A stretch of DNA of 64,000 bases from CAYPTB01 sp964413535 (GCA_964413535.1 CAYPTB010000007.1:186001-250000), one strand, 5' to 3'; positions 7,793-17,079 are shown, counted from the stretch's first letter. Translations and numbers: made by a program. Notes: generated from the sequence alone by a model not told the origin.

Positions 7793-10700
7793 CAAAGCGT
7801 GAAGTACTTGGCGCTCGGGTGGTGGACGATGACGGCCGACGTGGACTGCTCGGGCCAGAGCTGGTCCTCGTCGGAGAGCTCGATCCCGATGGCGCTCGCG
7901 CCCAGGAGGTCGAGCAGGATCTCCTGGTCGGCCAAGTTCGGGCAGGCGGGGTAGCCGAAGGAGAAGCGCGAACCGCGGTAGCCCTGCTTGAAGAGCTCGC
8001 GCATCTCGCGCGCGTCGTCGTGCGCGATGCCGAGCTCTCCGCGGATCTGGCGGTGCACGTACTCGGAGAGGCCCTCGGCCGCCTCGACGGAGAGCCCGTG
8101 CAGGTGCAGGTAGTCCTGGTAGCGGTCGGCCTTGAACCACTCGCGGGCGACGTCGGACGCGTGCTGTCCGACGGTCACGACCTGCAGCGCGACGACGTCG
8201 GGTCGGCCGTCGCGGACGTGGAAGAAGTCGGTGATGCACAGACGCTTCTTGGCGGCCTGGCGGGGAAAAGCGAAGCGCGCGACCTCGCGCGACTCGTCGT
8301 CGGGATGCAACAGTAAGAGCGTGTTGCCCTCGGGCACGCAGCGCCAGTAGCCGTAGGCCGCCTTGGGCCGGAGGATCTCCTCGCGCGCGCACTGCTTCGC
8401 GAGGTCGTGGAAGATCGGACGCACGTGGCTCTCGATCAGCTCGCGGTATTCCTTCTGCGGCTTTCCCTTCCGCCGGTAGCCCCACTGGAACTGGAAGAGC
8501 GTGATCTCGTTGATGTAGGGGACGACGCTCTGCAGCGGGATCGCGTCGATGCGGCGCGGTCCCAGGAACGGCGGCTCGGGGTATCCGATGTCGCGGCTGA
8601 TCTCGGCGGCCGCGAGCATCGGCTCCGCCACCTCCGGCGCCGGCCGCCCGTTCAGACCGGAGGGCGCATCGGTCGCGAGCGTGCTCGCGGCGGCGAGATC
8701 GCCCTCGGCCACCGAGACCTTCGCGCGCGCAGCCGCTGACTTCGCGGTGCTGGCAGGCTCGGGGCGTTTCTCGCCGGCGACGATGCGCCCCATGACGTCG
8801 AGGCCTTCGAAGGCGTCCTTCGCGTAGTAGAGCGCTCCCTCGTACTGGCGGCGGCAGTCGTCCTCGACGTACGAGCGGGTGAGCGCGGCGCCCCCCAGGA
8901 TCACGGGCGTCGACATGCCGCGCCGGTTCATCTCGGCCAGGTTCTCGCGCATGACCACGGTGCTCTTGACGAGCAGACCGCTCATGCCGATCACGTCGGC
9001 GTTGTGCTCGCGCGAGACCTCGAGGATGTGCTCGACGGGCTGCTTGATGCCGAGGTTGTAGACCGTGTAGCCGTTGTTCGTGAGGATGATGTCGACGAGG
9101 TTCTTGCCGATGTCGTGCACGTCGCCGCGCACGGTGGCGAGCACGATCTTGCCGCGCGAGCTGCCCGCGACGCGGTCCATGTGCGGCTCGAGGTGCGCGA
9201 CGGCGGCCTTCATCGTCTCGGCCGACTGGAGCACGAAGGGAAGCTGCATGTCGCCGCGCCCGAACAGGTCCCCGACGACGGCCATGCCGTCGAGCAGGTC
9301 GGTGTTGATGATCGCGAGCGGCTGCTTCTCCACCATCGCGAGGTCGAGGTCCGCCTCGAGGCCCGGCCGCTCGCCCTCGACGATGCGCCACTTCAGGCGC
9401 TCGAAGACGTTCGTTGGGATGTCGCGCTCCTTCTTGGCGGCGACGTCGACGCCCTCCATGAGCGCCATGAGCTTGTGCAGCGGGTCGTAGCCTTCCGTGC
9501 GTCGATCGAAGATCAGGTCCTCGCAGGTCTTCATGACCTCGGGATCGATCTTGTGCAGCGGCTCGATGCGCGCCGAGTGCAGGATGGCCGCCGTCAGGCC
9601 GGCTTCCTGCGCGTGGTGCAGGAAGACCGAGTTCAGGGCGTGGCGCGCCGCGGGGCGCAGCCCGAAGGAGATGTTGGAGAGGCCGAGCAGGAGGCCGACA
9701 CCGGGGAGCGCCTCCTTCACGCGCCGAATGCCCTCCAGGGTCTCGGCGCCGAGCTTGCGGTCGTCCTCGTTGCCGGTGCAGATCGTGAAGGTCAACACGT
9801 CGAAGAGCAGGTCCTCGGGGCGCAACCCGTAGTCCTGGGTGCAGATGTCGAAGATGCGGCGCGCAATGCGGACCTTGTCCTCGGCGGTCTTCGCCATGCC
9901 CTGCTCGTCGATCGTGAGCGCGATCACGGCGCACCCGAACTCCACGACGAGCGGCAGGACTTGCTTGCAGCGCTCCAGGCCGTCCTCGAGATTGATCGAG
10001 TTGACGATCGAGCGTCCGCCCACGAGCTTCAGGGCCGCTTCGAGGACCGGCGCCTCCGTCGAGTCGATCATCAGCGGCACGGAGACGTCCGTGCGGTAGC
10101 GCGAGACGACGCGCGTCATGTCGCGCACCTCGTCGCGCCCGACGTAGGCCGTGCAGACGTCGAGCACGTGGCTGCCCTCACGCACCTGGTTCCTGCCCAT
10201 CTGCACCATGGCCTCGACGTCTTCGCCCAGGAGGTGCTCGCGGAAGGCCTTGCTCCCGTTCGAGTTCGAGCGCTCCCCGACGAGCAGCACCGAGTTCTGC
10301 TGCAGCAGGTCGACGGCGCTGTAGATGCTCGTCACGGCCGGCTGGAACGACGGCTTGCGGCGCACGGGCTCGCGCTCGCCCAGCGCCGCGACCACGGAGG
10401 AGAGGTGCGCAGGCGTCGTGCCGCAGCAGCCGCCCACGAGGTTGAGGCCGTCCTCCGTGACGAAGCGCATGAGCCAGTCCGCGAGCTCGGCCGGCGTGAG
10501 GGGATAGAAGGGCTGTCCGTCCACGAGCTGCGGCAGTCCCGCGTTCGGGTAGCAGCCGACGCCGCGCCGGAATGTCTGGCCGAGCAAGCGCACGTGCTCG
10601 CTCATCTCGCGCGGACCGGTGGCGCAGTTGAGCGAGAGCAGGTCGACCGGATACGGATCGAGCAGCGCGATGGCCGCGGCCATCTCGGTGCCGACGAGCA

Positions 10701-11295
10701 TCGTGCCCGTGACCTCCATCGTCACCGACACGATGATCGGGATGTCGCGGCCGACCTCGCGGCGCGCGGCGAGCGCGGCGTTGACGGCCGCTTTCACCTG
10801 CAGCGGGTCCTGGCAGGTCTCGATCGCGAAGGCGTCGACCCCGCCCTCCGCCAGGCCGAGCGCCCCGAGCGCGTACGAGGCCTTCAGCCGGTCGTAGTCG
10901 ATCTGTCCCAGGCTCGCGAGCTTCGTGCCCGGTCCCATGGAGCCCAGCACGAAGCGCGGCTTGTCGCGCGTCGAGTACTCCGCGCACACGTCGCTCGCGA
11001 TCTCCGCCGCCTTGCGGTTGATCTCGCGCGTGCGCTCCTCGAGCCCGAACTCGGCCAGGACGTGGGACATCCCGCCGAAGGTGTTGGTCTCGACGGCGTC
11101 GCAGCCGACGGCGAGGTAGGCCTCGTGGATCGAGCGCAGGACGTCGGGGCGCGTGAGGGTGATGACCTCCGTGCAGTTCTCGAGCCCGAGGTAGTCGGCG
11201 GCGAGATCGAGCTCGGCTGCGTGGACCTGCGTGCCCATCGCGCCGTCGATGACGAGCACGCGCTTCTGGAGGGCCTCGCGGAAGCTGTTCGACAT
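7792..11295 (-). CDS. metH: Cobalamin-dependent methionine synthase
   Basis: 1167 residues, close to the full-length family. Domains in order: homocysteine-binding barrel (1-310) with zinc cysteines C224, C290 and C291 (GGCCGTTPAHL); pterin-binding barrel (about 335-600, VGERSNSNGSKAFR); B12 cap helices (about 630-715); B12-binding domain with DVHDIGKN at 725-732, whose H727 is the lower cobalt ligand; and the SAM-dependent reactivation domain (about 930-1160, FQFQWGYRRKGKP). It transfers the methyl group of 5-methyltetrahydrofolate to homocysteine (EC 2.1.1.13) in the cytoplasm. An Ala/Glu-rich linker near 865-915 separates B12 and activation domains. It sits 6 bases after the ArsR-type regulator and 1 base overlaps the next methyltransferase. 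No strong Shine-Dalgarno precedes the ATG, consistent with coupled translation. Confidence 0.97.
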   Translation of the reverse strand: MSNSFREALQKRVLVIDGAMGTQVHAAELDLAADYLGLENCTEVITLTRPDVLRSIHEAYLAVGCDAVETNTFGGMSHVLAEFGLEERTREINRKAAEIASDVCAEYSTRDKPRFVLGSMGPGTKLASLGQIDYDRLKASYALGALGLAEGGVDAFAIETCQDPLQVKAAVNAALAARREVGRDIPIIVSVTMEVTGTMLVGTEMAAAIALLDPYPVDLLSLNCATGPREMSEHVRLLGQTFRRGVGCYPNAGLPQLVDGQPFYPLTPAELADWLMRFVTEDGLNLVGGCCGTTPAHLSSVVAALGEREPVRRKPSFQPAVTSIYSAVDLLQQNSVLLVGERSNSNGSKAFREHLLGEDVEAMVQMGRNQVREGSHVLDVCTAYVGRDEVRDMTRVVSRYRTDVSVPLMIDSTEAPVLEAALKLVGGRSIVNSINLEDGLERCKQVLPLVVEFGCAVIALTIDEQGMAKTAEDKVRIARRIFDICTQDYGLRPEDLLFDVLTFTICTGNEDDRKLGAETLEGIRRVKEALPGVGLLLGLSNISFGLRPAARHALNSVFLHHAQEAGLTAAILHSARIEPLHKIDPEVMKTCEDLIFDRRTEGYDPLHKLMALMEGVDVAAKKERDIPTNVFERLKWRIVEGERPGLEADLDLAMVEKQPLAIINTDLLDGMAVVGDLFGRGDMQLPFVLQSAETMKAAVAHLEPHMDRVAGSSRGKIVLATVRGDVHDIGKNLVDIILTNNGYTVYNLGIKQPVEHILEVSREHNADVIGMSGLLVKSTVVMRENLAEMNRRGMSTPVILGGAALTRSYVEDDCRRQYEGALYYAKDAFEGLDVMGRIVAGEKRPEPASTAKSAAARAKVSVAEGDLAAASTLATDAPSGLNGRPAPEVAEPMLAAAEISRDIGYPEPPFLGPRRIDAIPLQSVVPYINEITLFQFQWGYRRKGKPQKEYRELIESHVRPIFHDLAKQCAREEILRPKAAYGYWRCVPEGNTLLLLHPDDESREVARFAFPRQAAKKRLCITDFFHVRDGRPDVVALQVVTVGQHASDVAREWFKADRYQDYLHLHGLSVEAAEGLSEYVHRQIRGELGIAHDDAREMRELFKQGYRGSRFSFGYPACPNLADQEILLDLLGASAIGIELSDEDQLWPEQSTSAVIVHHPSAKYFTL

Positions 11296-11301
11296 GGGCG
11301 G

Positions 11302-12231
11302 CTACTTCGTTCCCGTCGCGACGAGCGTCATGAAGTGCGGGGGCTGCGGGTCGCGGGCGGCGCGGAAGACGCGGATGCGCTGGAAGCCGGCTTCGACGAG
11401 CAGGCCCTCGAGCTGCGACTCGGTGAAGCCGAGGTGGCGGTGCTGCAACTTCTCGCGCACCCACTCCTCCGCGTGCGCGAGCAGCTCGATCACGAGCACG
11501 CGTCCGCCCGGCACCAGGATGCGCCGCGCTTCCATGAGCGCGCGCACCGGCGCGTCGGCGTGGTGCAGGGCTTGGCTCAGGACCGCCACGTCGTGCGAGG
11601 CGTCGGGGAGCGGCAGGTTCTCGATCTCGCCCTCGACCGTCTCGATGTTCTCGATGCCCTTCGCGCGCGCGCGCGTCTGGAGCTGCGCGAGCATCTCCTT
11701 CGAGATGTCGACGGCGGTGACGCGGTCGGCCGCTTCGGACAGCATCAGCGTGAGCAGCCCGTCGCCGATGCCGAGGTCCGCGTAGCGCGCGCGCGGAGCG
11801 AGCTGGGTCAACGCGCGTGCGAGGCCTTCCCACGTGCGCCCCGGCAGGAGCTCGTCGCCGAACGAGGCGGCCACGCGGTCGAAGTAGGCGCGCGTCTCGT
11901 CGCGGCGGCGGTGTCGCAGGGCCTCGAGCCCGTCGAGGTCGGCTTCGAACTCGGGGCTCGAGCGGCTCTCCGCGAGCACGCGCTCCCACAGTCCCGACGC
12001 GGGGCCGGGCTGCAGCGTGTAGAAGCTGCGCCGCCCTGCGCGCCGATCGCTGACGAGCCCGACCTCCTTGAGCAGCGCGAGATGGGTCGAGATGCGGCTC
12101 TGACCCATGTTCAGGATCTCCATCAGGTCGGTGCCCGAGAGTTCCTCCTGACCGAGCAGGTGGAGGATCCGCAGCCGGGTCTCGTCGCCCAGCGCCTTCA
12201 TCAGCCGCGTCGCTCCCGTAATTCCGATCAT
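11302..12231 (-). CDS. ArsR-family regulator fused to a SAM-binding methyltransferase domain (SahR-like)
   Basis: 309 residues. Residues 5-90 form a winged helix of the ArsR type (MKALGDETRLRILHLLG, then MGQSRISTHLALLKEVGLV). After a linker, residues 115-305 form a class I methyltransferase fold with motif I YADLGIGDGLL (150-160) and HDVAVLSQALHHADAP. No cysteine metal site is seen in the HTH part, so arsenic sensing is unlikely. ArsR-type regulators that respond to S-adenosylhomocysteine (SahR) control metH/ahcY in Proteobacteria. By analogy, the methyltransferase-like domain here could sense SAH or SAM and set metH transcription. It is the first gene of its operon and is divergent from the glycosyltransferase gene. 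True catalytic methyltransferase activity is an alternative. Confidence 0.85.
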   Translation of the reverse strand: MIGITGATRLMKALGDETRLRILHLLGQEELSGTDLMEILNMGQSRISTHLALLKEVGLVSDRRAGRRSFYTLQPGPASGLWERVLAESRSSPEFEADLDGLEALRHRRRDETRAYFDRVAASFGDELLPGRTWEGLARALTQLAPRARYADLGIGDGLLTLMLSEAADRVTAVDISKEMLAQLQTRARAKGIENIETVEGEIENLPLPDASHDVAVLSQALHHADAPVRALMEARRILVPGGRVLVIELLAHAEEWVREKLQHRHLGFTESQLEGLLVEAGFQRIRVFRAARDPQPPHFMTLVATGTK

Positions 12232-12381
12232 GGCATCCGGATTCTACGATGCATCTTCGAACCCCGCCGGCCCCGCGCTGAAACTGCCGGAGGTCGAAGT
12301 CGCGCCGTCCTGCTGAGCCGCCGGAAGTCCTCATGGATCAGCTCTTTGCGGCGAGGAGAGCACGCAGGTGGGCCTGCGCGT

Positions 12382-12413
12382 CCGCCGAGCGGAGGCCGCC
12401 TCGCGCTCGGCGG
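12382..12413. repeat. Perfect 10-bp inverted repeat in a divergent intergenic region
   Basis: The arms CCGCCGAGCG (12382-12391) and CGCTCGGCGG (12404-12413) are perfectly complementary with a 12-base loop. They lie in the 224-base region between the ArsR-type regulator and the glycosyltransferase gene, 42 bases before the latter's ATG. No T-run follows on either strand, so a Rho-independent terminator is unlikely. It may be an RNA hairpin in the 5' leader or a regulator-binding dyad. Confidence 0.5.
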
Positions 12414-12455
12414 GGCCTCCCGGGGCAGCCTCCTCCGCTTCTATGCTCGGGGGCG

Positions 12456-15400
12456 ATGAGGGACCTTCGGACCGCCTCGGTGCTGATGCCCACCTGGCAA
12501 GCGATCGAGTTCCTCGAGCGCGTGCTCGAGGCGCTCGCCGCCCAGCGCACGTCGCTCGCCTGGGACGTCTGGGTGATCGACTCGGGTTCGACGGACGGGA
12601 CGCGGGAGTGCCTCGAGCGGCGGCGCGCGAGCTTCCCCGTGCCGCTCACCGTCGAGTGGATCCGGCCGGAGGAGTTCGACCACGGCGACACGCGCAACCT
12701 GCTCGCGCGGCGCTCCGAGGGCGACCTGCTCGTGTACCTGACACAGGACGCGATCCCCTCGTCGCCTATCTGGCTCGAGACGCTCGCGTCGAGCTTCCGC
12801 GACCCGTCCGTCGGCGCGGCGTACTGCCGCAACGTGCCGCGCGCGGACTGCTGGCCGATCACACGCGTCATGTCGCGTGCCGACCCCGGATACGCGCAGA
12901 CGCGCAGGGAGACGCGGCTCCCTGCACCCGACGTGTACCGCGCGATGAACGCGTACGAGCGTCGCGTGCTCTGCAACTTCAACAACGTCGCCTCGGCGAT
13001 CCGGCGCGAGCTGTGGGAGCGCTACCCGTTCCCGCGCACGATGATGGGCGAAGACGTCCTGATGGGACGCGCGATCCTCGAAGCCGGCTACACGATCGTG
13101 TACGACGCCGACGCGACGGTCGACCACAGCCACGACTACGGACCGCAGAAGTTGCACTGGCGCGGCGAGGTCGATGCGCGCTTCAACGCCGAATGGCTCG
13201 ACCGCATCTGCGTGGAGAAGGCCGCGCACGTCGCGCCGCTGACGGAGGAGCTGGTCGCGCAGGATCTCGCCGCTCTCGCTGCGGAAGGCTTCCCGCGGTC
13301 GGAGCGCGCCGCTCTCGAGGAACGGGTGCGCGAGCTGCGCCGCGCCTATCTCGAAGGCCTGTACGAGGGCAGTCAGGCCAAACGCCGCTATCCGCGGAGC
13401 GCGATGCGGCCGACGGGACTCCTGCGCTGCCTGTTCGTGATCCCCGGCATGCCGGTCGATCCGGGCGCATGGCTCGACGACTCCGCCGCCCACGCCGTCG
13501 AGCTCGCGCGTGAGCTCCAGCGCCGCGGCCACCGCGTCACGGTCGTCGGGCCCGATACGAATCTCGGCGCGGCGGCGTCGTTCGGGTTCCGGCGCACCGT
13601 CGCCCACGGCCTGCGGGTGTTCCAGGCGCGCGCGTACTGGTCGAGGCGCTCGGAGCTCGCGAGCATCCTCGACCACGAGCAGCCGGACGTCGTCGTCGCG
13701 TTCGGCCTGGATCGGATGCTGCGACCGATCCAGCGTGCCTGCCGGAAGCGCGGACTGCCGCTCGTACTCTCGCTCGACGACGACGCCGTCTCGAGCGGAG
13801 GGAAGGCTCTCGACGCCGCGGTCGCCGCCGACCTGTGCCTCGTGCCGAGCGTGGCGCTGCGCCAGGCGCTGCTCGCCGGCGCGTCGGGCGGGTCGTTCGA
13901 CGATCGCCGCGTCGTGCGGTTCGTCCGCGGGATCGACGCCGACGATCAGCTCACGGTGGCGAAGACGACGGAGCTCGAGGGGCGCGTGCGCTTCGGCTTC
14001 TTCGGCGAGCCCACGGAGGAGAGCGGCGCGGCCACCCTGCTCGCCGCCGCGCGCGCGCTGCGGCCCGGCTCGTGCGTCGTCCGGATCCACGGCGCCGGGG
14101 CGGGCGCGAACGGCAGCCCGCGCGCCGGCACCGACGGCCGCGCGAGTGACGCGGACTTCGTGGAGCTCGTCGAGTCCGGCGGGCCGCGCGACCTGCCCGA
14201 ACTCATGGCGGAAGTCGACGTCGTCGTCGCGCCCGATCGGGGCTTCTGCGGCGCGAGCCGCGCCGTGCAGAGGGCGCAGCTCCACGCGACGCCCGTGATC
14301 GCGAGCATCGGCTTCGGCGCGGACGAGCAGGTGCGCGACGGCGTCGACGGTCTGCACTTCCCGGCCGGCGACGTGGCGGCGTTGGCGCAACGGCTGCAGC
14401 GCTTCGTCGACGAGCCGGATCTCGCCGCGCGGCTGCGGCCGGCCGCCGGCCGCGTGCTCTCGATCGAGCGCAGTGCCGCCGAGCTCGAGTTCCGTTTGCG
14501 CGCCCTCGCCTGCCGCGAGCGCAGCCGTCCGCTGGACGTCGCGCGCGCATCGCTCTCGCGCGCGCTCGCGCGCGGAATCCACAAGGTGCGCAAGACGCTG
14601 CGCGCGAGAGCCGCGCGAGGGCGTTCCATCCCGACGTGGCAGCCCGCGCCACCGACCGCGGCGGCGGCGCCGGAGCGGCAGCTTCGCATCGCCGGAACGC
14701 TGCGGGTCGAGCCGGGACACCCCGTGGCGGCGACGGACCTTCCGCGCATCGCCCTGGTGATCCCCACGCTCGAGGGGCGCGAGCTCCTGGACGAGTGTCT
14801 GGCAAGTGTGGACCGCGCCGAGTACGAGCGCGCGCGCCTGCGGATCGTTGTCGTGGACAACGGCTCGACCGACGGCACCTCGGCGCACCTGCGCAGTGCG
14901 CGCCCGGGCGTCCACGTCGTGCGGTTCCACGAGAACCGCGGCTTCGCCGCCGCGTGCAACGCGGGAGCGTGCGAGCGCGACGACGCCGGAGTCATCGTGT
15001 TCCTGAACAACGACATGCGCGTCCATCCGCGCTTCCTCGCGGAGCTCGTCGCGCCGCTCGTGCGCGGCGAGTGCCGCGCGACGACGGCCAAGCGCCTGAG
15101 TTGGGACGGCGAGCGTCTCGACGGAGCGGGCGTAGGCTCCACGTTCGCGGGCATCGCCATCCAACCGGGGTACGGAGCGCCGCCGCGCGCGGACCACGAG
15201 ATCGAGCGCCGCACGCTCTTCCCCTGCGGCGGAGCGATGGCGATCGACGCGGCGACGTTCGAGGCCATGGGAGGCTTCGACGAGGAGTTCTTCGCCTACT
15301 ACGAGGACCTCGATCTCGGCTGGCGCATGTGGATCAGCGGGCACGCCACGCACTACGTGCCGTCGGCGGTCGCCTACCACCATCACTCGCACACGAGCCG

Positions 15401-15872
15401 CCGTTTCCCGCCTGCGACGGTGCGCCTGCTGATGATCCGCAACTCGCTGCTCGCCTGCGTGAAGTGCTACGACGACGCGAACCTGGCGCGCGTGCTGCCG
15501 GCCGTGCTCGCGTTGGCGGCGCGGCGCGCCTACCTCGCGGGGGCCGTCGACGACGGCGCCCTGCGCATCGAGCGCGCGAAGCTCGGCCGGCTCGCGCGCA
15601 GCGGCGAAGCGTCGCGTGCCGGACGCAGGACGTCGATCCGCGCCCTCGGCGCGGCCGACCTGACGGCGATCGACGACCTGCTCGGACGCTGGGAGCACTG
15701 GATGCGCCGGCGCGCGCAGGTGCAGGCGAACCGTGTCCGTGAGGACCGCGAGATCCTGCCGATGTTCCTCGATCCGTTGGCCTGCGTGGAGGGCGACCCC
15801 GGGTACCAGGAGCTGCAGCGCGGGCTGTTCGAACTGTACGACATCCCGGGGCTGTTCGAGCAGCGCCCCTGA
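12456..15872 (+). CDS. Three-module glycosyltransferase (GT2-GT4-GT2)
   Basis: 1138 residues from ATG 12456. An upstream in-frame extension to 12333 is basic and lacks family similarity. Module 1 (about 5-240) is a GT2 fold with DSGSTDGT, the QDAIP acidic site at 97-101 and the HDYGPQ ending seen in rhamnosyltransferase-like GT2 enzymes. Module 2 (about 322-705) begins LRCLFVIPGMPV and has the two Rossmann halves of GT4-type enzymes. Module 3 (about 763-1000) is a second GT2 with VVDNGSTDGTS, the NND metal site (about residue 850) and ENRGFAAACN. A basic C-terminal region of about 110 residues follows. It probably adds several successive sugars to a cell-surface glycan. The oxygenase genes next door support a role in an unusual carbohydrate. 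Confidence 0.88.
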   Translation: MRDLRTASVLMPTWQAIEFLERVLEALAAQRTSLAWDVWVIDSGSTDGTRECLERRRASFPVPLTVEWIRPEEFDHGDTRNLLARRSEGDLLVYLTQDAIPSSPIWLETLASSFRDPSVGAAYCRNVPRADCWPITRVMSRADPGYAQTRRETRLPAPDVYRAMNAYERRVLCNFNNVASAIRRELWERYPFPRTMMGEDVLMGRAILEAGYTIVYDADATVDHSHDYGPQKLHWRGEVDARFNAEWLDRICVEKAAHVAPLTEELVAQDLAALAAEGFPRSERAALEERVRELRRAYLEGLYEGSQAKRRYPRSAMRPTGLLRCLFVIPGMPVDPGAWLDDSAAHAVELARELQRRGHRVTVVGPDTNLGAAASFGFRRTVAHGLRVFQARAYWSRRSELASILDHEQPDVVVAFGLDRMLRPIQRACRKRGLPLVLSLDDDAVSSGGKALDAAVAADLCLVPSVALRQALLAGASGGSFDDRRVVRFVRGIDADDQLTVAKTTELEGRVRFGFFGEPTEESGAATLLAAARALRPGSCVVRIHGAGAGANGSPRAGTDGRASDADFVELVESGGPRDLPELMAEVDVVVAPDRGFCGASRAVQRAQLHATPVIASIGFGADEQVRDGVDGLHFPAGDVAALAQRLQRFVDEPDLAARLRPAAGRVLSIERSAAELEFRLRALACRERSRPLDVARASLSRALARGIHKVRKTLRARAARGRSIPTWQPAPPTAAAAPERQLRIAGTLRVEPGHPVAATDLPRIALVIPTLEGRELLDECLASVDRAEYERARLRIVVVDNGSTDGTSAHLRSARPGVHVVRFHENRGFAAACNAGACERDDAGVIVFLNNDMRVHPRFLAELVAPLVRGECRATTAKRLSWDGERLDGAGVGSTFAGIAIQPGYGAPPRADHEIERRTLFPCGGAMAIDAATFEAMGGFDEEFFAYYEDLDLGWRMWISGHATHYVPSAVAYHHHSHTSRRFPPATVRLLMIRNSLLACVKCYDDANLARVLPAVLALAARRAYLAGAVDDGALRIERAKLGRLARSGEASRAGRRTSIRALGAADLTAIDDLLGRWEHWMRRRAQVQANRVREDREILPMFLDPLACVEGDPGYQELQRGLFELYDIPGLFEQRP

Positions 15873-15873
15873 G

Positions 15874-17079
15874 TCACGGGGAGGGCGCGTAGTCGCCGTA
15901 GCGCGCGAACGCGAGCAGCTCCTCCACGCGCGTGCAGTCGGTCTCGTCCTCCACGGCGAGATCCTCGTTCACGAAGTGCAACGCCACGCCGCTCTGCCGC
16001 GCGGCGTCGAAGATCTGCGCTCGGAAGGCGCGGCTCTCCGGTAGCGCGTACACGCTGTACAGGATCACGTTGCTCTTCAGATCGGAGACGATGTGCTGCA
16101 GCGTCGGCATGTGGTCCATCGTCTCGAGCTCGAAGAGCTCGAAGTGGTACTCGATGTCGTGCCGCTTGCAGTAGTCGAGCAGCATGTAGCGCTGCAGGTG
16201 GACCGGCGCGCCGGACGTTCCGGGCGTGTTGTTGTGCAGGTACAGGATGTTCGAGCGTTGAACTCCGTCGCGGCCGAGCGAGCGCCGGGGCTTCTGCGCG
16301 CCGTTCGGAGACGAGACCTCGCGGCCCGGCTGGTCGATGAGCTCGAAATACCCGCCGGCGACCTTGCGCGCGACCTGGTCGCCGAAGCGCGCCTCCACGA
16401 CGCGGAAGTCGATGCTCACGCGCGTCTTGCCCGTGTCGTTGACGAAGTTCCCGTGGATGTTCTCCTGCGTGAAGAGGACCACGCGGCCCGGTCCCGCGCG
16501 CAGCGGGAAGCTCTCGGCGCCGAAGAGCGCCGTCATCTGCGGGATGCCGAGGCGCTCGGCGATGGCGCGCCGCACGAGCTCGCGCGAGCGATCGATCCCG
16601 ATGATCTGCATGGACGCGTTCGCGTCCTCGGGCAGGCTCACGTCGGTGAGCGGCATCCACAGGCTGCGCGACGCGGGCCCGTGCCCGTACAGGAGCCCCG
16701 TGTGGAACGGGAAGATCCCGTGCGGGCGGAACGGCACGAGGATGCGCACGTTGAGGAAGCGCTGGACGGCGACCGGCCCTTCGAGGCCGCCCGCGGGGAC
16801 GACGACGTCGAGCACGAATGCCTTCACCATGCGCCGGAAGTCGGGCGAGTGCGTGGCGGCGCAGAGCTTCTTCGTGAGCCCGTAGATCTCGTCCTCGCGC
16901 ACGACGTCGTGCAGGCGCGCGAGGCTCTGCACGGGATGTCCGAGGGCCCTCACGCGCTCGAGGATCCACTCGGCGAACGGGAAGCGCTGCGCGTCGTACT
17001 CGACCGTCCGCGCGTCCCAATGCGTGTGCAGGCTCGTCTCGAGAGCCTCTTTGGGGCCTGCGATCGCGCGGTGGGGCAC
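15874..17079 (-). CDS. 2-oxoglutarate oxygenase fused to a sporadic-carbohydrate-cluster (LIC12192-like) domain, HxD changed to HTG
   Basis: 401 residues. Residues 1-240 resemble the 2OG-Fe(II) oxygenases of sporadic carbohydrate clusters (StrG-like), with FPFHTGLLYGHGP and WMPLTDV. Residues 270-400 resemble the LIC12192-family proteins of the same clusters (LLDYCKRHDIEYHFE, ILYSVYALPESR, LHFVNEDL), normally a separate gene. The iron site should read HxD. Here it is H126-T-G128, checked at codon level (cac acg ggg). The distal His (H209, QENIHGNF) and a 2OG-binding Arg (R220) remain. Loss of the carboxylate occurs in Fe/2OG halogenases, so chlorination or an inactive domain are both possible. 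The gene is convergent with the glycosyltransferase, stop codons one base apart. The family assignment is from memory of motifs. Confidence 0.72.
   Translation of the reverse strand: MPHRAIAGPKEALETSLHTHWDARTVEYDAQRFPFAEWILERVRALGHPVQSLARLHDVVREDEIYGLTKKLCAATHSPDFRRMVKAFVLDVVVPAGGLEGPVAVQRFLNVRILVPFRPHGIFPFHTGLLYGHGPASRSLWMPLTDVSLPEDANASMQIIGIDRSRELVRRAIAERLGIPQMTALFGAESFPLRAGPGRVVLFTQENIHGNFVNDTGKTRVSIDFRVVEARFGDQVARKVAGGYFELIDQPGREVSSPNGAQKPRRSLGRDGVQRSNILYLHNNTPGTSGAPVHLQRYMLLDYCKRHDIEYHFELFELETMDHMPTLQHIVSDLKSNVILYSVYALPESRAFRAQIFDAARQSGVALHFVNEDLAVEDETDCTRVEELLAFARYGDYAPSP

Noticed and set aside
11302..12231. Arsenic-responsive ArsR repressor with arsenite methyltransferase
   Set aside because: No cysteine pair for arsenite in the DNA-binding half, no ArsM cysteines, and the neighbours are methionine-cycle genes.
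9004..12459. Open frame of 1151 residues on the plus strand opposite metH
   Set aside because: It lies antisense to metH and the ArsR-type regulator, with a composition of Arg, Glu, His and Val typical of shadow frames in high-GC DNA and no recognisable domain.
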